Shown one piece after another: positions 42,695 to 50,956 of a stretch of DNA of 64,000 bases; positions within the stretch are counted from its first letter, which is position 1, and the number at the start of each line of letters is the position of its first letter. Source of the stretch: RGIG3009 sp045653425. Lineage in GTDB: Bacteria; Bacillota; Clostridia; Oscillospirales; Acutalibacteraceae. The notes beneath the pieces are model-generated. The model was given only the letters and a program-made list of their open reading frames with translations. It ran no database searches and was not told where the DNA came from. The stretch lies in the NCBI GenBank assembly GCA_045653425.1, contig JAZOLU010000024.1:1-64000 (forward strand). The letters run 5' to 3'. The position numbers and the translations under genes were made by a program.

Positions 42695-43906
42695 TCACTC
42701 TTCCGTTTCAAACAACTGAAACTGCTCGTAAATTTTCCTACGGGCTTCGGCACCGATAAAAGCCCCTTTTACACCCAACTGCGGTCGTTTTCCGGTTATT
42801 ACCCGAACCACATAGCGAATTCCCAGCGGGACAAACGCCGCGTGTTTGAGAACCGGCAACCGCGCCAGCGTGGGATACCGCGTGTGAGCCGCTTGATTTA
42901 ACGAGCGAAACAACTGCATTCCACGGTCACGGCTTACTCCGTCTTTCCCGCGAGAGGAAATCATCAACCCTTGCGTTGTGCGCGTGTTGTCCTTGCGACC
43001 AAAATTGCCTCCCGCAAAAATATCGCACATAACGGCTTGGCACAACACCTCATCCGGTTCGCCCAGCCAAGCAGCGTAAGCGTTACCAAGATACCGATGC
43101 GCGGTGGCACTGAGTATTTGCGCGAACCGCCATAACCCCACGGCGGACAACTTTTGTCGGAACATCTCTGCAAAGCGTTCTCCCTCAAACTGCCGTACAA
43201 ACCACGCCCAGTCGCACAAATGGCGCAAACCAATGCCTTCCGACAACATATGGTGATAGGTATGCATCAGCAAAATCAAGCCGTGATGAAACGGGGACGG
43301 TGCCATAAAGGTGTTCCCGTTTATTTCCGCTGGGCTCGCTGTTTCCAACACATCCGCCAAATACCCGCGAACAATATCACCCACGTGCCCGTCCGGTAAA
43401 CCCGGTGGTGAAAAATGCACTTCGCAATGTGCGGCACCTTTACGAAAAACCACGTGACACGCGTGTTTATTCTCCTGCACGGTAAAGCCCTCAGCAACAA
43501 GCACCGCACGGGTACGTTCCATATCCTGAGGGGAAACCAAAACGTCCACATCCCCCATGGCACGCATCATCGGCTCCGGATAATACATTGCCGAGGCGCA
43601 CCCTTTAAGGACGCAATACGGAATGGTGTTTTTTACAAGCAGTTCGTGAATATACGCGTGCTGATACTGCACGGTGGTGTTGTTATGCAATGTGCGGAAA
43701 GCCGTTTGTTTCCACGCCGCCGCTACGGCGGCATCGGCGTGCGACATATCCAGCCCTTGCAGCACCGACAAACTAACCGCTTGTGCGCGGCTTTCACGCA
43801 ACAACGCTTGCCACTCCACATCCTCAACAGGAGCGTACTTGTGACCATCGGCAAACGCGCACAACGCGGAAAGAATGGTTGTTTGCAGGCGCGTCAGTTC
43901 TTCCAT
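42695..43906 (-). CDS. nucleotidyltransferase-fold protein (NTP_transf_5 family)
   Basis: A 403-residue protein resembling the uncharacterised nucleotidyltransferase family common in capsule loci. The central motif is YCVLKGCASAMYYPEPMMRAMGDVDVLVSPQDMERTRAVL near residues 95-134, with the acidic DVDVLV pair expected to bind metal; FHHGLILLMHTYHHML near residue 205 follows. What it transfers, and to what, is unknown. Its start overlaps the end of capF by 13 bp, so it is translationally coupled to the first operon gene. Confidence 0.75.
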   Translation of the reverse strand: MEELTRLQTTILSALCAFADGHKYAPVEDVEWQALLRESRAQAVSLSVLQGLDMSHADAAVAAAWKQTAFRTLHNNTTVQYQHAYIHELLVKNTIPYCVLKGCASAMYYPEPMMRAMGDVDVLVSPQDMERTRAVLVAEGFTVQENKHACHVVFRKGAAHCEVHFSPPGLPDGHVGDIVRGYLADVLETASPAEINGNTFMAPSPFHHGLILLMHTYHHMLSEGIGLRHLCDWAWFVRQFEGERFAEMFRQKLSAVGLWRFAQILSATAHRYLGNAYAAWLGEPDEVLCQAVMCDIFAGGNFGRKDNTRTTQGLMISSRGKDGVSRDRGMQLFRSLNQAAHTRYPTLARLPVLKHAAFVPLGIRYVVRVITGKRPQLGVKGAFIGAEARRKIYEQFQLFETEE

Positions 43907-45114
43907 ACGTCCTCCCCGAATGTATCCGGATGTTGCGGGTCAAACCACTCGTTTGCCCACATTAACGTTACCAAATCCTGTGTTTGCGACAAATTAATGA
44001 TGTTGTGGGTATAGCCGGGCAAGATATGTATCGCCTGAATTTGCTCCCCCGACACCTCAAATTCCAGCACCTCATCCGAACCAATCTTGCGTTGTTGGAT
44101 TAGTCCGTGACCGCTTACCACCACAAAGAACTCCCACTTACTGTGATGCCAGTGATGCCCTTTGGTAATACCCGGTTTGGAAATGTTTACGGATATTTGT
44201 CCGTGGTTTACGGTTTTCAGGAGTTCCGTAAAACTGCCGCGTGCATCCTCGTTCATTTTCAGCGGCACCGCAATTTTCTCCGCCGGTAAATAAGACAAAT
44301 ACGTGGTGTACAGTTTTTTGGCAAAACTGCCCGCGGGAATGGACGGCAACACCAACGATTGGGGTTGATTTTTAAAGGATACCAACAAATCCTCAATCTC
44401 GCCCAGTGTGACGTGATGGGTAGTGGGGACATAGCAATACCGCCCCGCTGGCGTGGGCACAGGGGTTAATCCCTCATACTCGCAACGGTGTTCTTCGCCA
44501 TTTAAGGCGCAAAACAGTTCCTCCACCAAATCGTCAATATACAGCAGTTCCAGTTCGGTGCTTCGGTCATTCACCGTAATGGGCAAATCGTGAGCCGTGT
44601 TGTGACAAAAAGTAGCCACCGCACTGTTATAATTCGGGCGGCACCACTTACCGAATACGTTAGGAAAACGGTAAACCAACACGTTGGCACCAGTTTCCTC
44701 GCCGTAGGCAAACACGGCCTCCTCGCCCGCGCGCTTGCTGCGGCCGTAATCGTTGTCGTACCGACCGATACAGGTTGCCTGAACCGAAGAAGAAATCATA
44801 ACCGGACAGTGGTTGCCGTGCCGTTTTAATGCATCCAACAACGTGGAGGTAAAACCAAAGTTCCCCTCCATAAACTCCGCGTTATTCTGAGGGCGATTAA
44901 CGCCCGCCAAATGAAACACAAAATCGCAATCGCGGCACGCCGCTTCCAGTTCGTCTGCGGTACTGTCAATGTCATATGCGCAGATTTCCAAATCCGCCGG
45001 CTCACGTAATCCGCCAATGGTATGTACTCGGTCTTTGTCATCGCGTACACACGCCAGACTGGCCACCAGGTTTTTTCCCACAAAACCCCCGGCACCGGTT
45101 ATCAGCAATTTCAT
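43894..45114 (-). CDS. capF: CapF/WbjC/FnlB-like UDP-sugar reductase with cupin domain
   Basis: Second enzyme of UDP-L-FucNAc synthesis. The 406-residue protein has an SDR domain at residues 1-245 (LLITGAGGFVGKNLV, FVFHLAGVNRPQNNAEF near residue 69, SSSVQA and YGRSKRAGEEAVFAYG near residue 127, YRFPNVFGKW near residue 148). A C-terminal cupin of about 120 residues follows (GITKGHHWHHSKWEFFVVVSG near residues 310-330, PGYTHNI near residue 369), with histidines suited to zinc. The ATG at 45114 has AAGGTGA upstream; an in-frame ATG 17 codons earlier lacks one. It opens the cluster 2 operon, 17 kb ahead of capE and capG. A remnant of a second copy lies at 4729-4830. Confidence 0.88.
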   Translation of the reverse strand: MKLLITGAGGFVGKNLVASLACVRDDKDRVHTIGGLREPADLEICAYDIDSTADELEAACRDCDFVFHLAGVNRPQNNAEFMEGNFGFTSTLLDALKRHGNHCPVMISSSVQATCIGRYDNDYGRSKRAGEEAVFAYGEETGANVLVYRFPNVFGKWCRPNYNSAVATFCHNTAHDLPITVNDRSTELELLYIDDLVEELFCALNGEEHRCEYEGLTPVPTPAGRYCYVPTTHHVTLGEIEDLLVSFKNQPQSLVLPSIPAGSFAKKLYTTYLSYLPAEKIAVPLKMNEDARGSFTELLKTVNHGQISVNISKPGITKGHHWHHSKWEFFVVVSGHGLIQQRKIGSDEVLEFEVSGEQIQAIHILPGYTHNIINLSQTQDLVTLMWANEWFDPQHPDTFGEDVWKN

Positions 45115-45310
45115 CCGTTCACCTTCATTCGTCATTACATTCGTGCCGTTAACTGAGTTCACCACTCAGGTCATCAAAAAATGTTCCATTGTATAATGCT
45201 CATCGTAATATGTACGGGATAATGCTTGCATTTTTCTTAATATGCCGCCACTGTTTTTGCGCACTGCGCAAAAAGCCCATAAAAAGCCCATAATAAATAT
45301 AATTATATAC
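45115..45310 (-). promoter_or_regulatory. long leader of the cluster 2 operon with a hairpin
   Basis: About 195 nt separate the predicted start of transcription from capF. The leader has a tandem TATGGGCTTTT repeat (around 45270-45295) running into a strong stem (TTTTTGCGC with GCGCAAAAA, around 45254-45273) that is not followed by a T run. It is therefore not an obvious terminator. A role in processive antitermination (LoaP/RfaH-like control) of the 20-kb operon is a guess; no NusG paralogue is in the window. Confidence 0.4.
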
Positions 45311-45316
45311 TAAACA

Positions 45317-45345
45317 ATTATACGGCAAAAAAAAAGCACTGTCAA
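45317..45345 (-). promoter_or_regulatory. consensus promoter of the cluster 2 operon
   Basis: On the minus strand TTGACA (45345-45340), 17 bases including a run of nine T, and TATAAT (45322-45317): a perfect sigma-A promoter. No other strong promoter or terminator is obvious down to 25443. Confidence 0.9.
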
Positions 45346-45376
45346 CCATTGCGACAAATTACCGCAAATTTCCGCA

Positions 45377-45412
45377 CAAAACAACAGACCCGACGGTATA
45401 CCGCGGGGTCTG
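45377..45412 (-). terminator. terminator of argS
   Basis: On the minus strand CAGACCC...GGGTCTG plus an inner GCGGTA/TACCGT stem, one mismatch, followed by TTGTTTTG. It lies just past the argS stop and before the cluster 2 promoter. Confidence 0.75.
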
Positions 45413-45423
45413 TCTTCCTATCG

Positions 45424-47163
45424 TTACATTGTTTCGGGCGCGTCAATTTTAAGCATAGTAAGCACGTTTTTAAGGGCAATACGCGTGGCTTGGCACAGGG
45501 CAAGGCGTGCCTGTTGCAACGATTCTTCCACACCGCGTACACGGCAGGCGTTGTAAAATTTGTGGAATAACGTTGCCAATTCCTGCGCGTAACGCGTCAT
45601 TCCCGCCGGGTCTTGTGCTTTGGCACACGCCACCACGGCGGCGGCGTAATCGGCTAAATGGCGGATTAATTCCCGCTCCTCGGGTGACGTTAACAAACAT
45701 AGGGTTGCCGCCGTGGTATCGGCAAGCGAAACGCCATCCTCTGCCAACGTACGGAAAATGGAACACAAGCGCGCGTGAGCATACTGCACATAATACACCG
45801 GATTGGACGAGGATTGTTCGATCGCCAATCCCAAATCAAAATCCATTTGCGTGCTCGCTTCGCGCAAATTGAAAAAAAACCGTGCCGCATCCACCGGTAC
45901 CTCATCCAGCAAATCTGCCAACTGAATGGCCTTGCCGGAACGTTTGGACATACGCACCACTTCGCCGTTACGCATAAGGCGTACCAACTGCATTAGCACA
46001 ATCTGCAAGCGGTCGCCGTCCAATCCAATGGCGTCCAGCGCACCCTTCATTCGCGCCACGTGGCCGTGGTGGTCTGCACCCCATACGTCAATACACGTAT
46101 CAAATCCGCGTGCAAATTTGTTGCGATGATACGCAATATCGGCGGCAAAATAGGTGGGGTTCCCGTTGGCACGCACCAGCACTTCGTCCTTTATTCCTTC
46201 TTCCACGCCGTCGCGATTTAAATGCTTTTTACTCTGGTATTTTTCACCGTATTCGCCCGCCCGATACCACAACGCACCGTCCTTTTCATAGGTCAGCCCG
46301 CGTTCGGTAAGCAGGGCAATCGTCTCCGCCAACTCGCCGTTTTCGTGCAGGGTGGATTCGGTGAACCAGCGGTCGTAATTAATACGATATTTGGCCATAT
46401 CCCGCTTCATTTTCTCAATATTCAGCGGCAACGCATACGCCACCAACGCACGGCGGCGTTCGTCTTCCGATACCTCAACATACGCATCGCCGTGAACGGC
46501 GGCAAAATTTTTCGCGTGGTCGCGGATATCGTCCCCGTGATATGCATCCTCCGGCATAGTCACCGCGTCCTCACCGCGGTAAAGTTGCAAATACCGCACT
46601 TCCAGTGACAAAGCAAATTTGTCAATTTGGTTGCCGGCATCGTTAATGTAAAACTCGCGCCACACCTCGTATCCGGCGGCTTCCAGTACCGCCGCCATAC
46701 AGTCGCCCAACGCACCGCCGCGGGCATTGCCCATATGCATGGGTCCCGTGGGGTTGGCAGAGACAAATTCCACCATCACCTTTTTGCCGGCACCATAGTC
46801 ACTGCGGCCGTAGGCGTCGCCTTGTTCCAGCACGGCAGCCACCACATCGGCATAATACATCGGTGACAAAAAGAAATTCAAAAAGCCGGGGCCCGCCACT
46901 TCCGCGCGCTCCAAATACGTGTTTTCCAACTGTAAATGCGAAACCAAACAATCGGCAATCATGCGCGGTGCTTTGCGAAACGCACGCGCCGAAACCATAG
47001 CCGCGTTCGCCGCCAAATCGCCGTGCGCGCGGTCGGCCGGTACTTCCACCGCAAATTCCAGCAACGGCTCGTCCGGCAATTCGCCGGCGGCGGCCGCCGC
47101 CCGTGCCGCTTCTTGTAATGCCGCACGTAACTGTTGCTCAGCTTTTTCCGCAATGGTATTCAT
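45424..47163 (-). CDS. argS: arginyl-tRNA synthetase
   Basis: Class I synthetase charging tRNA-Arg. The 579-residue protein has the N-terminal Add-1 domain, the HIGH-type motif in NPTGPMHMGNARGGALGD near residue 135, WGADHHGHVARMKGAL near residue 359, the KMSKS-type motif VRMSKRSGKAIQL near residue 405, and the C-terminal DALR anticodon-binding domain (SSSNPVYYVQYAHARLCSI near residue 450). It overlaps the upstream DUF1934 gene by ATGA, so the pair is coupled. Confidence 0.96.
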   Translation of the reverse strand: MNTIAEKAEQQLRAALQEAARAAAAAGELPDEPLLEFAVEVPADRAHGDLAANAAMVSARAFRKAPRMIADCLVSHLQLENTYLERAEVAGPGFLNFFLSPMYYADVVAAVLEQGDAYGRSDYGAGKKVMVEFVSANPTGPMHMGNARGGALGDCMAAVLEAAGYEVWREFYINDAGNQIDKFALSLEVRYLQLYRGEDAVTMPEDAYHGDDIRDHAKNFAAVHGDAYVEVSEDERRRALVAYALPLNIEKMKRDMAKYRINYDRWFTESTLHENGELAETIALLTERGLTYEKDGALWYRAGEYGEKYQSKKHLNRDGVEEGIKDEVLVRANGNPTYFAADIAYHRNKFARGFDTCIDVWGADHHGHVARMKGALDAIGLDGDRLQIVLMQLVRLMRNGEVVRMSKRSGKAIQLADLLDEVPVDAARFFFNLREASTQMDFDLGLAIEQSSSNPVYYVQYAHARLCSIFRTLAEDGVSLADTTAATLCLLTSPEERELIRHLADYAAAVVACAKAQDPAGMTRYAQELATLFHKFYNACRVRGVEESLQQARLALCQATRIALKNVLTMLKIDAPETM

Positions 47164-47579
47164 TCAGACACTTCCTTAACTGTGATTTCCATCGTACATT
47201 CTGTGGGGGTACCTTCCCCCATCTCCAATTGGTAAGCAGCAAATACCCGCCCGCCGTTCACCGTGAGCGTGCACTCCAACGCCGTACACACGGTATGTAA
47301 TTGGAGTTCGCCGTACGGCGTGTAATACCGGCAGGGGCACCGCTTGTCCGGCACAAATAACATATAAGATTGCATATCGCCTTGCCGTTCCAGTACCAGC
47401 CGTTCAGGAGATACCGTAAGGCACACCGCCGCACCGTCGGCACCGTCACACGTAGGTTCATTGTAACGCAACCGCACACCGTCCGCCTCGGTGGTAAGGG
47501 TGCCCACCGCTTTCAACCGATTTTGGTTGGTCTCGCCATCCTGCCGCTGACACGTTGCCAGCCACACCTGTACCTTCAT
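47160..47579 (-). CDS. DUF1934 (YwiB-like) beta-barrel protein
   Basis: A 139-residue predicted beta-barrel of the DUF1934 family, which is commonly found just upstream of argS in Firmicutes (ywiB in Bacillus subtilis). Features include RYNEPT near residue 38, a middle segment with RQGDMQSYMLFVPDKRCPCRYYTPYGEL near residues 65-92, and the end GTPTECTMEITVKE. Molecular function is unknown. The ATG at 47579 comes 2 bp after the murI stop; the short extension from 47588 would overlap murI. Probably co-transcribed with murI and argS. Confidence 0.85.
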   Translation of the reverse strand: MKVQVWLATCQRQDGETNQNRLKAVGTLTTEADGVRLRYNEPTCDGADGAAVCLTVSPERLVLERQGDMQSYMLFVPDKRCPCRYYTPYGELQLHTVCTALECTLTVNGGRVFAAYQLEMGEGTPTECTMEITVKEVSE

Positions 47580-47580
47580 A

Positions 47581-48393
47581 TCAACCAAACGCCTCCGGCT
47601 CCACTCGATGAATGTCGCCCTCTATTGCACGTCCCAGGAACATCTCCGCTACCTGGGCAAACCCTTGCGGACGGTCACTGACAAAAAACTGACAGGCACC
47701 TTCCGTATCCCGCTCGCACAAGGCATCCTGCTCACGCAGACGTTGTTCACAACGAGCGGCACAAGCGGCGCCCGCATCAATCAAGATAACGTCGTCACCC
47801 AGTACATCCGCAATGACGGGTTTAAGTAACGGGAAATGGGTGCAACCCAAAATAACCGTATCCACCCGCTGTTCGCGCAACGGTTGCAAATACCGCCGCG
47901 CCACCGCCACTGTGGCTTCGTTATCCCGCTCTATCCAACCGTTTTCTACCAACGTTACAAACAACGGACACGCCTGAGAAAACACCTGTACATCCGCCGC
48001 CTGACGTAAATAGTTATCAAATGCCTGGGAGCGCACGGTGGCCGAGGTGCCCAACACCCCAATGCGACCGCCCCGCGTGGCGGCAAGGGCTGCATCTGCC
48101 GCCGGTTCCAGCACACCTATGGTAAAAACCGGTTGTTCCGCCAGCACGGCGGGTGCCGTGGTACTCACCGTTCCGCACGCGGCGACAATACATTTTACAT
48201 TGTGCTGTTGCAAAAAACGGCAATCCTGCGCGGCATAGCGAGCAATGGTTTCGGGACTGTGGGTGCCATACGGCACCCGACCGGTATCCCCAAAATACAC
48301 CACATTTTCGTGCGGCAGACGGGCAAGCAGTTCCCGCACCACCGTGAGTCCGCCCAAACCGGAATCAAACACGCCGATAGGCCGATTATCCAT
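47581..48393 (-). CDS. murI: glutamate racemase
   Basis: Makes D-glutamate for peptidoglycan. The 270-residue protein has IGVFDSGLGGLTVVRELL near residue 6, YFGDTGRVPYGTHSPE near residue 33, the first catalytic cysteine in VAACGTVSTTAP (Cys73) and the second in LGCTHFPLL (Cys184). The usual CNTA sequence after Cys73 reads CGTV here, a substitution of the Asn, but both cysteines are intact. The ATG at 48393 has AAGGAGG upstream, and its own promoter lies just before; longer frames cross that promoter. Confidence 0.92.
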   Translation of the reverse strand: MDNRPIGVFDSGLGGLTVVRELLARLPHENVVYFGDTGRVPYGTHSPETIARYAAQDCRFLQQHNVKCIVAACGTVSTTAPAVLAEQPVFTIGVLEPAADAALAATRGGRIGVLGTSATVRSQAFDNYLRQAADVQVFSQACPLFVTLVENGWIERDNEATVAVARRYLQPLREQRVDTVILGCTHFPLLKPVIADVLGDDVILIDAGAACAARCEQRLREQDALCERDTEGACQFFVSDRPQGFAQVAEMFLGRAIEGDIHRVEPEAFG

Positions 48394-48421
48394 AGTCACC
48401 CGCCTCCTTTGTATCCTTTTC

Positions 48422-48450
48422 ATTTTACCACAGTCTATGCGGGAATACAA
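48422..48450 (-). promoter_or_regulatory. promoter of murI-DUF1934-argS
   Basis: On the minus strand TTGTAT (48450-48445), 17 bases, TAAAAT (48427-48422), with AAGGAGG shortly after. Confidence 0.6.
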
Positions 48451-48471
48451 CCATTTCTTGCCGATAATCAC

Positions 48472-48500
48472 AAAAAAGAGCGCACATTGTACGCTCTTTT
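48472..48500 (-). terminator. terminator of the kinase-like gene
   Basis: On the minus strand AAAAGAGCG pairs with CGCTCTTTT and continues into a T run, 18 bp past the stop of the APH-fold gene and before the murI promoter. Confidence 0.85.
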
Positions 48501-48517
48501 CAGTATCCCTATATCGG

Positions 48518-49612
48518 TTAGGCGCGGCAACGGCGGGTGATGTCCTCCAACACGTCCCAGTTGGCTTCCATATCCTGTACCAAACGAATTTGTGTGCGGG
48601 CACGCACCAAGTTGTGGTCGTCACACCGTACCTTAAAGTACTTGTCCCCGTTCAGGTAATCGGTTAAAAACCGAACCGCCAACTCCAACGTCATTACTTT
48701 TACACTGGTAAGCAACAATTCCGTTTCATTCGGGTGGAGCAACCCATGGGCACCGCGCAAAAACCCGCGCGTAAATTGTTCATACAGTTCGGCGTTCAAC
48801 GAAACTTTGGATAAATCCCGCTCATCCTCCGCCGCCGTGGAAGCACCGTACCGCACCGCATCCCCAAAATCGAACAGTGAAGTGCCCGACATAACCGTGT
48901 CCAAATCAATCACGCAAATGGCCTTGCCACTGATTTGGTCAAACAAAACGTTGTTAATTTTGGTGTCGTTGTGCGTTACGCGCCACGGCAGACGTCCGGA
49001 ACACAAGCCGTCCATCAGTACGCTGCATTCTGCCTCGCGTTCCAGCAAAAACTCAATTTCCGCCTCCACGCCGCTACGGCGGGACACCACATCACGCTCC
49101 ACAACTTCGCGGAAATCCTTGTACCGCACCGGTGTGTTGTGGAAATTCGGAATAATCTCGCTGAGCGTTTCTGCCGGAAAATCCGCCAACCACGCCTGAA
49201 ATTCACCAAACGAGAAACCCGCTTCAAAAAACTGTTCGGGGCGTTGAACCATATCGTACGCTACGGCGTTGCCCACGTATTCGTACACACGCCAAAAATG
49301 ATGGTCACCCGTGTAATAGTAGGGTTTGCCGTCTGCCCCTGTCAAAAAAGACAGCACCCGACGGTCGTACGAGCCGGTTTGTTCTAATAGTTTTTTCTTA
49401 ATATGCTCTGTCACACTTAAAATGTTTTTCATCACTTCGTGCGGTTGCTTAAACACATAGGTGTTAATGCGCTGAAAAACATAGCACCGTTGCGATTCGG
49501 CGATTTGTACAGTGACAAGATAGGTACGGTTAATGTTGCCCGAGTGTATCTCCTTTGTTGCTATTACCGGGTCGGTAATGCCAAAGTGAGAAGCAATCTG
49601 CTGGAACTCCAT
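48518..49612 (-). CDS. APH-fold kinase, N-acetylhexosamine kinase-like
   Basis: A 364-residue aminoglycoside phosphotransferase-fold protein. The catalytic loop WRVTHNDTKINNVLFD near residue 215 and the metal motif CVIDLDTVMSGTSLFDFGDAVRYG near residues 238-261 resemble the N-acetylhexosamine 1-kinase (NahK) branch more than antibiotic kinases. It may phosphorylate an amino sugar for salvage. Homoserine-kinase- or choline-kinase-like functions are alternatives. The ATG at 49612 has AGAGGG upstream; the longer frame from 49648 would begin at the predicted transcription start itself. Confidence 0.7.
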   Translation of the reverse strand: MEFQQIASHFGITDPVIATKEIHSGNINRTYLVTVQIAESQRCYVFQRINTYVFKQPHEVMKNILSVTEHIKKKLLEQTGSYDRRVLSFLTGADGKPYYYTGDHHFWRVYEYVGNAVAYDMVQRPEQFFEAGFSFGEFQAWLADFPAETLSEIIPNFHNTPVRYKDFREVVERDVVSRRSGVEAEIEFLLEREAECSVLMDGLCSGRLPWRVTHNDTKINNVLFDQISGKAICVIDLDTVMSGTSLFDFGDAVRYGASTAAEDERDLSKVSLNAELYEQFTRGFLRGAHGLLHPNETELLLTSVKVMTLELAVRFLTDYLNGDKYFKVRCDDHNLVRARTQIRLVQDMEANWDVLEDITRRCRA

Positions 49613-49654
49613 TCCATCCCTCTTCCCCATTATAATCCTGTTGGACATAGTGTC

Positions 49655-49683
49655 AGCATACCAAAAAGCGGCAAAAAAGTCAA
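49655..49683 (-). promoter_or_regulatory. promoter of the kinase-like gene
   Basis: On the minus strand TTGACT (49683-49678), 17 bases, TATGCT (49660-49655). Confidence 0.65.
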
Positions 49684-49716
49684 GGGATAAAACCTCTGCC
49701 CCAAAATAAGCGGCAA

Positions 49717-50841
49717 TTACTCCTTATATCCCAGTGTGCCGTTGGCGGAAGCCGTGAGATAGGCGTTAATAAACCCATCCAACTCACCGTCCATTACCGC
49801 GTTGATGTTGCCCATTTCGTAACCGGTACGATGGTCTTTCGCCAACGTGTACGGCATAAATACATACGAGCGAATTTGGCTACCCCACGCAATCTGTGCT
49901 TGCGTGCCCTTAATATCCTCAATACGGTCCAAATGTTCCCGCTCTTTAATCTCCATCAACTTGGCTTTGAGCATATTCATTGCCGTGTCGCGGTTTTGGA
50001 ATTGACTGCGCTCCGTTTGACAAGCAACCACAATGCCTGTGGGAATGTGCGTTAACCGCACCGCCGACGAGGTTTTGTTAATGTGCTGACCGCCCGCGCC
50101 GCTGGAACGAAACACGTCCATTTTAATATCTTCCGGACGAATGTCAATTTGAATACTGTCGTCCAATTCGGGCAGTACTTCCACCGCCGAAAAGGAGGTG
50201 TGGCGGCGACCCGCCGCATCAAACGGAGACACACGCACCAGCCGATGCACACCGGCTTCGCCTTTAAGATACCCGTAAGCATTTTCGCCGGTAACCTGAA
50301 TGCACGCGCTTTTCAGCCCGGCTTCGTCACCGTCAAGATAATCTAAAATTTTGTAGGTGAACCCGTGTTTTTCCGCCCAGTGAGTGTACATACGGTACAG
50401 CATTTCCGCCCAATCCTGCGCTTCCGTACCGCCGGAGCCGGCGTGAAAAGTTAAAATGGCGTTTTTAGAATCATACTCCCCGGTAAGCAACGTTGCCAAC
50501 CGCTGGGACTCCAATTCGCTTTCTACCTGCGCCACACCGTCGCTGCATTCTTCCAGCAACGAGAGGTCTTCCTCTTCGTCCGCCAGTTCCAGCAACGTAT
50601 GCGTGTCGTGATACGCGGCAACCAACCGCTGATACCGCTCAATACCATCTTTAAGCGAAGCGGCGCGCTGCGTTACCTTTTGCGCATTGTCCATATTGTC
50701 CCAAAAGCCGGGTTCGGCAGCACGCATATCCAGTTCCGCCAATTCCTTTTGCATAGCCGTCAGCCCAATCGCCTCGGACAACGCCTCAATTTGCGGCAGA
50801 CTGTTTTCCAGCCGCAGACGCAATTCTTCAAACTGAAGCAT
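49717..50841 (-). CDS. prfB: peptide chain release factor 2
   Basis: Recognises UGA and UAA stop codons and triggers peptide release. The 374-residue protein has the SPF anticodon-like tripeptide at 205-207 (VSPFDAAGRRHTSF) and the GGQ motif at 250-252 (SSGAGGQHINKTSSAVRLTH). The frame is continuous: the UGA-containing programmed +1 frameshift site that most bacterial prfB genes carry near codon 25 is absent. The ATG at 50841 is preceded by AAGGATGG at workable spacing, and the start matches the family. Transcribed divergently from rpsF. Confidence 0.95.
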   Translation of the reverse strand: MLQFEELRLRLENSLPQIEALSEAIGLTAMQKELAELDMRAAEPGFWDNMDNAQKVTQRAASLKDGIERYQRLVAAYHDTHTLLELADEEEDLSLLEECSDGVAQVESELESQRLATLLTGEYDSKNAILTFHAGSGGTEAQDWAEMLYRMYTHWAEKHGFTYKILDYLDGDEAGLKSACIQVTGENAYGYLKGEAGVHRLVRVSPFDAAGRRHTSFSAVEVLPELDDSIQIDIRPEDIKMDVFRSSGAGGQHINKTSSAVRLTHIPTGIVVACQTERSQFQNRDTAMNMLKAKLMEIKEREHLDRIEDIKGTQAQIAWGSQIRSYVFMPYTLAKDHRTGYEMGNINAVMDGELDGFINAYLTASANGTLGYKE

Positions 50842-50878
50842 AGTCACCATCCTTTCACACCGGTGAGTTAGTGTTTCT

Positions 50879-50907
50879 ATTATATGATAGACCCGCGCGC
50901 GGGTCAA
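50879..50907 (-). promoter_or_regulatory. promoter of prfB with a 16-bp palindrome in the spacer
   Basis: On the minus strand TTGACC (50907-50902), 17 bases, TATAAT (50884-50879). GACCCGCGCGCGGGTC at 50890-50905 is a perfect palindrome filling most of the spacer and overlapping the -35 box, so it looks like an operator for a dimeric regulator or a DNA-structure element. Confidence 0.75.
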
Positions 50908-50927
50908 GAATTTTTTTCAAAAGGCAC

Positions 50928-50956
50928 TTGACGAGTTGAGTTTGGGTTGTTATAAT
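50928..50956 (+). promoter_or_regulatory. promoter of rpsF-ssb-rpsR
   Basis: TTGACG (50928-50933), 17 bases, TATAAT (50951-50956). The leader of about 80 nt contains a GCCCT/AGGGC hairpin near 50998-51018; S6/S18 leaders are autoregulated in many bacteria, but I cannot match the known motif. Confidence 0.8.

Noticed and set aside
47581..48393. murI as an inactive racemase because of the CGTV in place of CNTA
   Set aside because: Both catalytic cysteines are present and the rest of the protein is complete; the change is more likely lineage variation.
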